NCBI GenBank assembly: GCA_050084985.1
Contig: JBITNC010000001.1
Coordinates: forward strand, 163,370,001-163,434,000
Direction: 5' to 3'
Source: Nageia nagi
Lineage: Eukaryota > Pinophyta
DNA: 64,000 nucleotides
Under the pieces are notes generated by a model. That model was not told the DNA's origin, made no database searches, and saw only the letters and a list, made by a program, of their open reading frames with translations. Position 1 is the first letter of the stretch; each line of letters begins with the position of its first letter. Position numbers and translations under genes: made by a program. This document shows positions 35,793-46,625 of the stretch, piece by piece.

Positions 35793-38190
35793 ATGCCTCC
35801 ACGTAGACACTCCACTGGACGTTCTCGACCTATCCGGTAAGAGGTAGGGTTTTGAAATAATTTTATTTTTTATTTTTTGTTTATAATTTGTAATTTAACT
35901 ATTTAATTTCAAAATTAAATCATGAATGACGTTTAGAAGTTATTTTGATTGTCTCTGTCAGATAAAATTTGTAAATCATGCTTTTATTTATATTTTTTGT
36001 GAAATTTTTTATAATTCGGCCTCGGTCACCGACCTAGGCCGAACAGATGACAGAGTTGCTAGCATTTGGAATGTGAATGTCGGTGACTGAGTCTTACCTA
36101 TTAGAAATGCTGGCATTTTAGTATGAAATGCCATTTTTTTTTTTGAGCTGAACTTTTTTATTATTACATAGGTTTGAGATGTTTTTGAGCCTTGAGGTAG
36201 ATATCCCTCGATTCTACAGGAGGGTAGAGATCTTCTAGGTCCAACCGATCATACCTTTTTTAGGTCCATTGGTTTTGGAGTGGGTCCACACATGGGTTGC
36301 ATTCATTGGGAGTATCCTTTATTGGCTACATTATTAGACAGATGGGACGTAGTGACATGTACTTTTCATCTTTCAATAGGGGAGATGACTGTCACAGTGG
36401 AGGATATACATAGATTGTATAGACTCCCTATTCATGGACAAAGGATTTTGCCTGTGGTGGATAGAACAGGACTCGGGTTGATACTATTATTTCTGAGATT
36501 ATCTCAGGTGGCATCCGATATTACCAGTATTGGATGGAGGATCAGTAGGGGATGATCTATTTTTCATACTTGATGGGTTTAGTACAGTGTTATGCTCTCC
36601 TTGATACTGGCAGTGGGAGGTTTTCATGGTCGTTGTTGCCCATTATTGTGGATATGATGCGGCATGGTACAGTGTATGCTTGGGCACCCACATTGTTAGC
36701 TCAGATTTATAGGGAGCTATTCTTTTATTCTCAGGGGCATAGGCCCTCTTTATCAATTACTATCACCTTACAAGCGTGGGCTTATGAGCATATAGCTGTG
36801 GCTCGTCCTCCAAGGTTGCCAAGGCCGAGGTTTGGTAGTCACTTGGATTACGAGGCTAGCATAGTCTGATGGCATGATGATTTTTATATTCACCCATCAG
36901 ATGGAGTTTATCGAGATGTGAGCTATTATCGCCACATGCTTAGTCACTTGATTCCAGATCAAGTGAGATTCAGACCTTACCATTTGTATCCCATGTGGGG
37001 AGAGCTTGCAACTGAGCTTATTGGTATTCAGTAGCCATGTGTTTTGAGTGGTCATCGAGCATATTTTTTGGAGTATTTTCATTTTGAGCGGGTGCATCAT
37101 CAGTTCAGCCTAGTTTAGGATGTGCCTGCCCCATCAGTGCCATATCAACGTGAGGGCACTATCTCAGCAGATGGTGTATAGCCGTTGGTTTATGCAGAGC
37201 TTGATCCTACTCAGGAGGAGGGATCATTGGAGGATGATATTGGGGAGGATGATGTCAAGGTGTCTAAGGCCTTCAGGGCCTGGTGGGAGGAGGGAGATGA
37301 TGGCCTAGAGGGCAGATTAGAGGGTCGATACGTTTGTCGACACGTCGATGTTGTTGAGGAGTTGGGTGCGACAGTAGGAGAGGGTGAGGTAGGCAAGGAG
37401 CCTACAGGAGCAGAGGCTACAGGAGAGGAGGCTACTGATGAGGAGGTTATGGTAGATGCTCCTGAGGAGTTAGCTCCTGAGGAGGAGGCTACAGGTGTAG
37501 GTGAGGAGGGAGTTGCCCCAGAGGTTGCATGCAGAGTCGAGGAGGCTCTTGCTACATAGGTTCCTAGCATTGATACTTTGCTAGGAGACATTTATGAGCT
37601 GAGATACCAGTTGGCACAGGCCAACTCATGCATGTACAGGTATAGGGCTGAGTGAGACAGATATAGATAAGAGAGAGATGAGGCTCATTCCTCTTTACAG
37701 GGAGCTCAGGCTCATCAGTTAGGAGCAGCATCTACTTTCAGAGATAGTTCTTCAGTTTTCACTCATGGCATTTGTCAACAATGAGATTTTTATAGTGGTA
37801 TAGTATAGATGTGGCTGATAGGTGTTCTAGCTTTTACTCCTGGGGCTCACTATCCTATACCTCCAGATAGTTATATGCCCATAGATATCTTAGCATATCA
37901 GACAAGTAGCAATGCATAGGGCACAGTTGGATCTCCAGGTAGGACTCAGAGGTCACGAGGTTTTCCTAACAGGAGTGGTACACCCTGGGCATCTCCCTTA
38001 GGTGCTATTGGTTCATCTGAGTTACGAGGAGCTCAGTGTCCAGGTAGTCCTACAGGATCCGTAGGCACTACTCCTCTAGGTCAGGGTACCGGAGAGACTA
38101 GTAGACGGTGGAGGTGACCGAGTAGTCCTAGCGGACAAGGCAGTGGTTGGGGGAGTCCTTGAGGATACCCTTTTTCATGATGTTACGCTT
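35793..38190 (+). pseudogene. Plant mobile domain (PMD) gene, antisense inside the gypsy element
   Basis: Exon 1 (35793-35836) encodes MPPRRHSTGRSRPI and ends at a GTAAGA donor. An acceptor TTATTACATAG ends at 36171. In exon 2 the PMD signature is clear: FFRSIGFGVG, ATLLDRWDVVTCTFHLSIGE, MTVTVEDIHRLYRLPIHGQ (36260-36440), then after a frameshift near 36550 LLPIIVDMMRHGTVYAWAPT, LLAQIYRELFF and LQAWAYEHIAVARPPRLPRP (36640-36820). DQVRFRPY and a HF-x-RV-x-x-QFSLV block follow (36955-37120). Residues from 37185 on are Glu/Ala/Gly-rich and acidic, then a short coiled-coil-like segment (37560-37720) and a Gly/Ser/Pro tail. PMD proteins (MAIN/MAIL family) act in gene and transposon silencing, and PMD sequences are also known inside transposons. 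Stops are mostly TAG or TGA where CAG or CGA fits. Base composition is richer in G than its neighbours. Confidence 0.85.
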
Positions 38191-40053
38191 TTATATATGT
38201 TCTTATGAGGTTATTGGACCCATGTAGTTTTATTCTATGATTCATGATGTTATGTTGACCTTTTGATGGACTATTATGATGTATATATAGATAGATAGAT
38301 CTTTGATATTTATGGTACTTGTATGATTCTTGATGCATGAGCTTTCATTCTATACATAGATTTATGATAAAATAGGTATGATGTGATGTTATGTAAATTA
38401 TAATAAACATAATTGTCTTTTAATTACTTGATGATGAATAAATGATAGATGTAATTTTCAAAATGTATGATGCATAGATATAATTGTGGAATGTATGATG
38501 TATAATTTTTTGAGGATACTTTTTATAATTTTTTAAATAATGATAAAATATATAACATATATCAACAAATTAGTTTGATGATGTTACTAATCTCAAAATT
38601 AATTTTTATAATAAGTATGATTATAGCTGCTATAAACAATAATTCTAACTTATAATTTTAATAAGTTAAGTTAATTTAAGTTATTGATAATGTGGAATAA
38701 CATAGTTGTTTACATAAGTTAAGTTATTTAAGGACATATTTTTATTATATTTTTGCGGAATCAGATGCATCATCTTCCGTACTTGGTAATTTTACAATAA
38801 ACTTCTTGACATGACAAACCAGTGACTTATGGATGCATATGAACATTAACTTTATCTTGGTTAGGGAAACAATAAATAATCATTCTTATCCTTTCCAAAG
38901 AAAAGCAATTTTAATAATGTTCAAAGGTAATAGATAATAGTAAAAATGGCTTGACATGACACACTAGTGACTTATGGATGCATATGAACATTAACTTTAT
39001 CTTGGTCAGGGGAACAATAAATAATCATTCTTATCCTTTCCAAAGAAAAGCAATTTTAATAATGTTCAACGGTGATGATATTATCAAAAGGAATGGGTTT
39101 AACAAAATGACACAAGTGATTCTAAACACAAACAAATTACAAACTATGACAAAAGATTAGGTGATTTTGGATTAATAACCAAGTTATTATAACATCTACC
39201 TTATCTTTCTTTATCTCATGATTTAACAACCTAAGATGATATCAAACAATATTGTTACATGTTGATAAAAAATCTATAAACTCCAGTGTGTGTAGTGATA
39301 TTCATTTCCCTTCTTAGATCATTTGAGATGAAATATCCTAGAGACATTAATAAGTTAGTATATCCATATGAAATGTATAGAGGTCCATAGGAAAGAAGGT
39401 CGCTAACCAAAATGGACATATCACCACTCATAAGGTATGCCCCATTGCCAGACAGGCATCCATAGCCCCTATGAGGATTAACTGCTCGATCTCGCTACAA
39501 CCTTGCTCTATTGCCAGTCAGGCGTCCATAGCCCCAGTAGAGGATATTGTAATCACCCAAGAATCATTGATATAATGTAGCAATTTTTTTTTTGTCATCT
39601 CCTTTTTTTTTTTTTAACTATCAAATGATTCTTGGATTCGAGATGAAGTGAATAATAGGATAAATGCATAACTTTCACTCTTAATGTCTCTTAGAATGAT
39701 TTCATTCAAATTCTCTTAGAATTTTTTAATGTCGTAAGTGTTTGGATTTTCTTTCAAGCAAGAACTTTATGTTTTTCTATCATCTATGGTATATCATTTC
39801 TTTATAAAAGAAAAGACAAAGTGAATGTAGTAATAACAAGGAGATTATTATAAAATGACCTTTTCACACATTACACATTTACTGGATAATCACTTTTACA
39901 ATGACATGCAACATATATTTACATCATACAAGGGCAGGGCACCCAATTGCCAAGTGACCTCTAGATGTTTCCATCTAGGTAGATTTTATAATTTTATAAT
40001 TTTTATGTGTTTTATAGTTTTCAAATTTTTAGGATTTTATAATTTTCAATTTT
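38191..40053. repeat. Gypsy non-coding segment with local duplications
   Basis: Lies between the two extra genes. It holds a 145-bp tandem duplication (38805-38949 and 38950-39069, the second slightly shorter and nearly identical) and a 66-bp-period duplication of ATTGCCAG-x-CAGGC-x-TCCATAGCCCC at 39444 and 39510. T runs occur at 39588-39614. No coding block recognised; the 39855-40076 plus-strand stretch looks random. Confidence 0.8.
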
Positions 40054-41265
40054 TTATGATTTTATCATTTTTCTAGGGAATCTATTCATGACACATTCAA
40101 ATTGAGTTTGAACTGCATCAGGATTGAATGAACAATGTGTTGAACTAAACAAAAAACTAACATCTAATACCACTTGATTATGATAGATTTTTGGAACACA
40201 ATAATCTAAGTGTTCGAATGTTACGGTTTGTGTGATTGAGATGATTTGTTCTCGATGTTTTAAAGTCAAGTTGTGAGTACAATCAACTATTATTTTGGGC
40301 TTTTCTATAGGCCATAGAAGACAGAAATATATCATTAAATCATATTCTGAGTTAGGAGAACACCATAACTCAAATGCATTGATACAAACAAAAACTTGAT
40401 ATCCATTTACTTTGACATCCCAACCGTAAGATTCATGTGCATCATAGAACGTCAAGGCCATTTTTTGTTGTATTTCAAGAGGCATGGAAAAGATATTTGA
40501 ATACAAAGGAGTAGGAACGTTACGAATAACTTTCATAAAGATATCTTTGTCATACCTACTTTCGAACCCTGAAAGATAACTTCCATTATTCTGTACTCTA
40601 TATCTTTTTGATAGTTTTTCGATAATCTCATTTCTAACCCTTATTTGATTTATCGTTGTAAGCTCGGCAATACGACAAGCTTGCCTTTTCTCCAATATTT
40701 ATTTCCAAATTGTATGTCGCATTTGCATGCGAAGAAATCTGTGAGTTTGCCTATATTGTTGTTGTAACGTTCTAGGAGGAAAAGCCACAAAGGTGTTTGA
40801 AAAATCATAAATTACCCTTTTATGAGGTAAATAATGTAAAAGTTCATCCATCCATTATAGGCTTTTGGTTAATTGTTTAACGTATTTCAGCCTAGCTAAA
40901 AGGAGTGAGTACTCAGTTAATTGACAATTTATGAAGATTCTCGGTATTCCATAAGGCCATTGTAGGTAGAAAGCTATTATTTCTTATGATATTCTTTCCA
41001 TATGGGTGAAATAGATTTGTGGGTATAAAATAATGCTTACTTCATATCCACAAAAAGTGACTTCCCAACCATTATTTATACCACAAAACATATGGTATGT
41101 TCTTTCAAATTGTTCATCAATAGTCAATCATAAATAATTTAAGAGATTAAAATCAAATCCATTTTTTAAATATGTTAATGCTAAATCACCTGGATATCTT
41201 GGTGGTGGAAATCGTACTTGTGGTGGCATTATGCTACCTTCAGTAGATTCCTTTGCTAGATTCAT
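40054..41265 (-). pseudogene. Extra gypsy ORF of about 404 codons, apparent duplicated unknown domain
   Basis: One minus-strand frame from ATG 41263-41265 to 40054 with four stops (near 41129, 40985, 40856 and 40697). I know no family. The protein seems to contain the same domain twice. Copy 1 has NGWEVTFCGYEVSI, IIAFYLQWPYGIPRIFINC, LHYLPHKRVIYDFSNTF. Copy 2 has YGWDVKVNGYQVFV, MIYFCLLWPIEKPKIIVDC, LDYCVPKIYHNQVVLDVSFLF. Order and spacing agree (G-W-(E/D)-V ... GY-(E/Q)-V ... LxWP-x-x-x-P-(R/K)-I). It lies just downstream of integrase in the sense orientation, where other LTR elements carry env-like or accessory ORFs. I see no signal peptide or membrane segment, so env is unlikely. The last 213 codons are uninterrupted. 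Confidence 0.7.
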
Positions 41266-41369
41266 CTTTTCTATTTTAATCATTAACACTTGAAAAATAT
41301 TAATACTTTTATTTATTTATTAATTTAACAATAAAATAAAACAAAAGAAAACTAATGTACATTTTTTTT

Positions 41370-42450
41370 TATGTATAGAAGGGTCAAAGATGCATGATAT
41401 TTATAGGTTCATGCTCTTCATTTCCTTCTAAATCTGATAAATGATAAGTTCTTTTATCAAATTTTTTCTTAATGATATATGGTCTTAACCAATTTGGAGC
41501 AAACTTATCTCTAATCTATCGTTCTATTCGTGAAGTTTGTTGATTTTCTTTTAAAACCAAATCACCTATTTTGAACTCATGAATTAGAGCCCTTTTATCA
41601 AAAGCTCATTTTATCCTCTTCTGATAAACATGCATATGCTCTAAAGCATTAATACATTTTTCATCTAAAAGTAACAATTGATCTAAGCGAGTCTGTCTTG
41701 CTTCCTCATCGGAGTTTTGCTCACTTAGATTTACTCTAAGGGATGGTATCTCAAGTTCTATGGGTAAGATGGCTTTTGTTCCATATACTAAAGAGAATGG
41801 TGTTGCCCCAATAGGAGTGTGTACACTAGTACGATAAGCTCATAAGGCTTTTGGTATTTGCATATGCCAATCTCTATGAGAATCATTTACTATTTTTTCT
41901 AAGATGTTCCGAATAGTTTTATTAGTAGCCTCTGCCTATCCATTGCCTTGTGGATAATATGGAGTGGAAAAACTTTGTTTAATCTTATACTTATCATATA
42001 TTTGTTTTACATCCTTATTTTTAAAAATTTTCCCATTATCCATAATTAATTGGTTCGGTATGCCGAATCTACATATAATATAATTTTCTATAAATTCAGC
42101 AATTTGTGAACCAGTGGTGGAAGTCATGGGAATAGCCTCTACCCATTTGGTAAAATATTCAATTACTGTGATGATGGACTTGTGTCCACTAGAAGATGTA
42201 GGTGTAATTTGTCCTATTAAATCTAATGCCCATTTAGAGAATGGCCAAAGTGATTGTATAGGATGTAGTTCTTGAGATGGTTGTGAAAATAAATGAGCAT
42301 ATTGTTGACATTTAAAACATTTTTTAACATATTCACAACAATCCTTTTCCATAGTTGGCCAATAATACCCCATTCGTATTAATCATTTTACAATCGCAAC
42401 ACCATTAAAATGTCCTCCGCATGTTCCATCATGGACGGAGGATATAGCCT
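41370..42450 (-). pseudogene. Gypsy integrase
   Basis: Inserts the cDNA into the genome. The N-terminal zinc motif is complete: H-x3-12-H within HDGTCGGHFNG, then CFKCQQ (C-x2-C) at about 42310. The catalytic triad is visible: Asp in WALDLIGQI (about 42220), Asp in LIMDNGKIF (about 42040), and Glu in AEATNK (about 41930). The Gln before this block has become a TAG stop. The C-terminal part includes IELEIPSLRVN, YRTSVHTPIGATPFSLVYGT and a chromodomain-free tail with RPYIIKKKFDKRTYHLSDLE. Two further stops follow. It is in the same frame as RT and RNase H. Confidence 0.93.
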
Positions 42451-42556
42451 TTTTAATATCATTCCATTCAAGACATCTGAGTAAAATACCATTGAAATTT
42501 TATCGGTGCAAGATATCCCCTATCAAATAATATTTAGTTGCTTTAATTTTAAAAGC

Positions 42557-43129
42557 TCATCGTGATGATTTATTAAGGTTTGCGGGAAGAGTTCCAATTT
42601 TTAAAAAATCTATCAATTCTTTGTACCAATTATCTTTATCAGTTACGTCAATATTTAATACACTTTTTTCTTCATCTTCCTGTTGTAATGATGATTGAGA
42701 CAATTGAATTATTTCAACTTGAATTGAAGATTTTTTAGGATCTTCTGGGATAAGAGATCCAATAGAAGCCATAGCATTTGCAAATCTATTAGATGATCTT
42801 GGTGCCGCTTCTATACTAAATTGTTCAAAAAAATTTAATAATTCCTCAACTAACGCTTTATACTTTTGAAGTAAAGGTTATTTACATTGATAGATTCCTT
42901 TCACTTGATTTACAATGAGTAAAGAATCTCCAATAATCTTAATTCTTTTAAGTTTTAATTTAACAGTAGTTTTTAATGCTAATATCAAAGCTTCGTATTT
43001 TGCATTATTATTAGTACAAGGAAATTTTAGTTTAAATGAATATGGTATAGGGATCCCTTGCAGTGTTATAAATACAACACTTGCTCCACCACCTTGTTCA
43101 CATCGAGAACCATCAAAGTGTATTGTCAT
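42557..43129 (-). pseudogene. Gypsy archaeal-type second RNase H (aRNH)
   Basis: This extra RNase H is the hallmark of the Tat lineage. Visible: HFDGSRCEQGGGASVVFITL with the first catalytic Asp, then CTNNNAKYEALILAL, IIGDSLLIVNQVKG with the Asp of the third motif, and a final RSSNRFANAMASIG where the last acid would lie. In the second motif NN-x-A-E-YEAL the catalytic Glu is replaced by Lys (AAA at plus-strand reverse of TTT near 42999), a G-to-A change. A TAG/TAA-type stop separates the two open stretches near 42880. Confidence 0.88.
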
Positions 43130-43165
43130 ATCCCAATCATCTTTAGGTTCTACAGGTATTTCAAT

Positions 43166-44464
43166 TCAATCTAATTGAAACACCCCATCATCGGGTAATT
43201 CAATGACAAGGGGTTTATTATCTTGCAATGGAGCATCAACGAGATAATCAACAATTACTTGTCCTTTTATTGACTTTTGTACAATAAAATGTAAATCGAA
43301 TTCAGTTAAGTGCATTATCCACTTTGTAGTTCTTGAATTTTGATAGGTTTTATTCATCATATATTTCAACGGATCCACTTTAGAGATGACATATGTTGTA
43401 TGATTAAGCATATAATGTCGAAGTTTTTTAGTAGCAAAAATGACAGTAAGACATAATTTTTCCAAATATATATACTTAATATCGTAGCTCACAAGTGTTC
43501 TACTTAGATAATATATAGCTTGCTCTTTATTGTGTTCATTCTTTTGAGCAAGCATTGTTCCTAAAGCAGTTTCAGTAGCAGAAATATATAACAAAAAGGG
43601 TATATCTTTTCTTGGTGGACTTAAGATAGGAGGAGATAATAAATATCTTTTAATTTCATCGAATGCATCTTGTTGCTCTTTGCCCCAATGATATTTTACT
43701 CCCTTTTTTAATAATTTTGTAAATGGTTTACATTTATCAGAAAGTTGAGCTATAAACCTTCTAATGGCTTGTAACTTGCCCTATAAACTTTGTAATTGTT
43801 TTAGATTTGCAGGAGGTGGCATGTCTACTACTGCCTTCACTTTACTAGGATCTATTTCAATTCCTCGTCGGGACACAATAAATCCTAATAATTTTCCTGA
43901 AGTTACACAAAAAACACATTTTTTTGGATTTAATCTTACTTTATGTTCTAATAATCTATCTAAGACTTTAATTAGGTCTTTTCCATGATCTACTTGATAT
44001 TTAGATCTAACCAACAAATCATCGACATAATCTTCTACTATGTCATGCATATAATCATGGAATATATAAGTCATGGCCCTTTGATAAGTTGCCCCAGCAT
44101 TTTTTAATCCAAAAGGCATAACTTTATAACAAAAGGTACCCCAAGGAGTTATAAAAGCCATTTTATGTTGATCTTCAGTAGCTATTTTTATTTGATTATA
44201 ACCAGAAAATCCGTCCATTAATGACAACATATCATGTCCTGCTGTCGAATCTACCAAACTATCAATGCTAGGTAGAGGGAAATCATCCTTAGGAAAAGCT
44301 TTGTTAAGATCATGAAAATTTATGCATATTCTTATTTTTCCACTTGGTTTTTTCACAGGTACCATATTAGATATCCAATCTGAATAATCTATAGGTTGTA
44401 TAAATTTAGCTTCTAATAATTTTTGAAGTTCTTCTTTTACCATTAATGCTATAGTAGGATGCAT
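43166..44464 (-). pseudogene. Gypsy reverse transcriptase and first RNase H
   Basis: The RT is nearly intact: WISNMVPVKKPSGKIRICIN, FHDLNKAFPKDDFPLPSIDS, LSLMDGFSGYNQIKIA, FCYKVMPFGLKNAGATYQRA, the catalytic YVDD in VEDYVDDLLVRSK (about 44010-44050), and LLGFIVSRRGIEIDPSKVKA. A TAG stop and a short broken linker (43600-43780) follow. RNase H then shows YISATETALGTMLAQKNE, AIYYLSRTL, LEKLCLTVIFATKKLRHYML and TEFDLHFIVQKSIKGQVIVD. Together these copy the RNA into cDNA and remove the template. Confidence 0.96.
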
Positions 44465-44577
44465 TTTATGTAATTTTTTTTAACAGGTTTAGCATCAAAC
44501 TTTAATGCTAAATTATGTACTACTAATTTAGGATCTATTCCAGGCATGTCTGCATATGACCATGCAAATACCTTTTC

Positions 44578-45153
44578 TCATTCTTTTAATAAGGTTATAA
44601 TTTCTTCTTGTTCATTTTTCATGAGGTTTTCTCCTAATTGAATAATTTTAGGATTTTGAGGATCATTACTAATATTTATTTCTAAGACTTTTTCAGTAAG
44701 CATATGCGACCCTTCTTCTAATTGATTTGGTACTGGTATCCATCGATTTTCGTTAACACTATATTCTTCATCGTATTCTTGAGTTTGTTCATTCGTGCAT
44801 ACTTGATTTTCATAGGAACCAAATATGTGATCTATATTTTTGAATTCATGTACCGAAGGATTAGATGATATAAGAGAGAAATCAGCAATTACTTCATTTG
44901 TAGAAGTATTGGCTATTATTTTGATTAAATTTTGATTTTCGTTAACTTCATCTATTTTTTCATTATTTTGATCTTCAATATCATTCTCTTTTATTGTAAC
45001 CATATTTATCGATGGTATACCTGAATATGGAATGATTGATGATTCGACATTTTTGTTTATTTTTTCTTGTATATCACTTGGTAAGCACGAATGAGTCCAA
45101 GGTGGCTCAATATTATTAATAAAGAGCATTTCGACACCCTCTAAGACATCCAT
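44578..45153 (-). pseudogene. Gypsy PR-RT linker region
   Basis: A 191-codon acidic, Asn/Glu-rich open stretch between protease and RT, with FINNIEPPWTHSCLPSDIQE and NPKIIQLGENLMKNEQEEII. The end matches the usual lead-in to gypsy RT ('L-x-x-E-x-x-x-L-x-x-L-L-K-E'). No separate domain recognised. Confidence 0.6.
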
Positions 45154-45368
45154 TTCACTTAATTATTCTTCTCTTATATCAATAATTTCTTGTACTATGG
45201 ATTCTTTCTCTAAAATTTCTTCATTATAATCCAAATTCTCTTCTCCTAAATTTTCTAATTTAGCAATATTTTTATATTTATTTTGATAACCTAATCCCTT
45301 TTATCAGTGGGATCTTGGTATTGTAATTCAATTATTTCTCGTGGACCCTGTTCATATCGACCCAATCC

Positions 45369-46514
45369 TCATCCTTGCCAATTACATTTGTTAAAATAGT
45401 TTAAGACAAATGTTCTTGAACATGGTGATAAATATTTCATATCATTATTGAAATTTCCTTCATATGTTTGATTGGATATTGTTGACACAGGATCTACTAT
45501 TCCCGCATAGATAAACATTGTCTGATTAGGTACTTCTCCTAAAGGTACTATTTGTCCAATTACACTAGGTGATTTAGATAATCTTCCCATCTTTTGTGCT
45601 AAAGGTATATTAAATACCACATCATCTACGTCATATTCTCCCATCCCTAAATCCGTTAATTTAATTTTTACTGGATATACATTGGATGAGTCATTATTAG
45701 ATGTAGTATTCACTTATTTTGATGACGAAGCTCCATATTTTTTGTCTAAAGTTTTAGTAACCTTTTCCCAAGTATCTTTATCTTGTATAACTATATCACC
45801 TTTTTCTTTTATGACTTCAAATTGATTCATATTTTTGTTCATTAATATGGTTGATAAATTAGGAGACGGTAAGGTCACTTTATTTGGATCAAAAATTAAA
45901 TTACAATGTGAATAAGGATCTGGATCTTTAAACACACAATGAACTTTACCTTTATAGATGTATTTTAAACATCCATGATAAGTTGATGGAACACATTGCA
46001 TTTCTCTAATCCATGGACATCCTAAAAGAATGTTGTATTGTATAATATTTCCTTCAATTATATGTAATAAAGTTTGAACAGTTTTAGCCCCTACTATAAT
46101 CGGTAGCACTATTGATCCTAAAGTTGAACACACTGCATCATTAAACGCCCTAATTTGTAAAGAAGGAGCTAAGATAAGCGAATCTGGTAAATTCAAATTT
46201 TTGTATGCAGCATCTGAAATTATATTTATAGCTGAACCTTCATCTATCAGAATTCTTTTAAATAATCTCACATCTACTTTACCCATTATATGTAAAGGTG
46301 GATCAAGTCCGCCTGGTCCATCGTTATTTAATTTTTGTTGTTTGTAGAAGGTGATACTAGGTTGTTGAGATATCTTCAAACTTTCAACTATTGAAATAAA
46401 ATTATCGGGGTTACTAACATCCACTTGAATTTCTTGTAGAATTTGATTCATAGCTTCCCTATAACTCTCAGATTGTTGTAATAATTCAAATAAGGTCATC
46501 TTAACTGGAGACAT
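45369..46514 (-). pseudogene. Gypsy aspartic protease
   Basis: The active-site strand reads FKRILIDEGSAINIISDAAY (about 46225-46270): the catalytic Asp is present, followed by E-G-S in place of the common D/G/T-G-S. Downstream comes YNILLGCPWIREMQCVPSTYH, of which the first 12 residues are the conserved 'YN-x-LLG-R-x-W' strand, and LKYIYKGK. A second stretch to 45369 continues in frame after one stop. It cleaves the polyprotein into mature parts. Confidence 0.85.
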
Positions 46515-46625
46515 TTTTAATTATCGTTGAAGAGCACCTTTTATCAAAACTTTAGGTTGTTGTGGAGGAGGTATAGGTTGTATATTAATTGGGTTTGATA
46601 TCGATTGATTTTTTCATGGATTATC

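Noticed and set aside
36196-37559. A host PMD gene independent of transposons
   Set aside because: It is enclosed by the matched LTRs, PPT and PBS of one gypsy element with a 5-bp duplication.
37211-37591. 126-codon Ser/Thr/Pro-rich minus-strand ORF
   Set aside because: Complement of the acidic GAG/GAA-rich tail of the PMD gene; it is the shadow, and the plus strand fits the family.
40054-41265. Envelope-like gene
   Set aside because: The position fits, but there is no signal peptide, membrane segment or glycoprotein-like Cys pattern.
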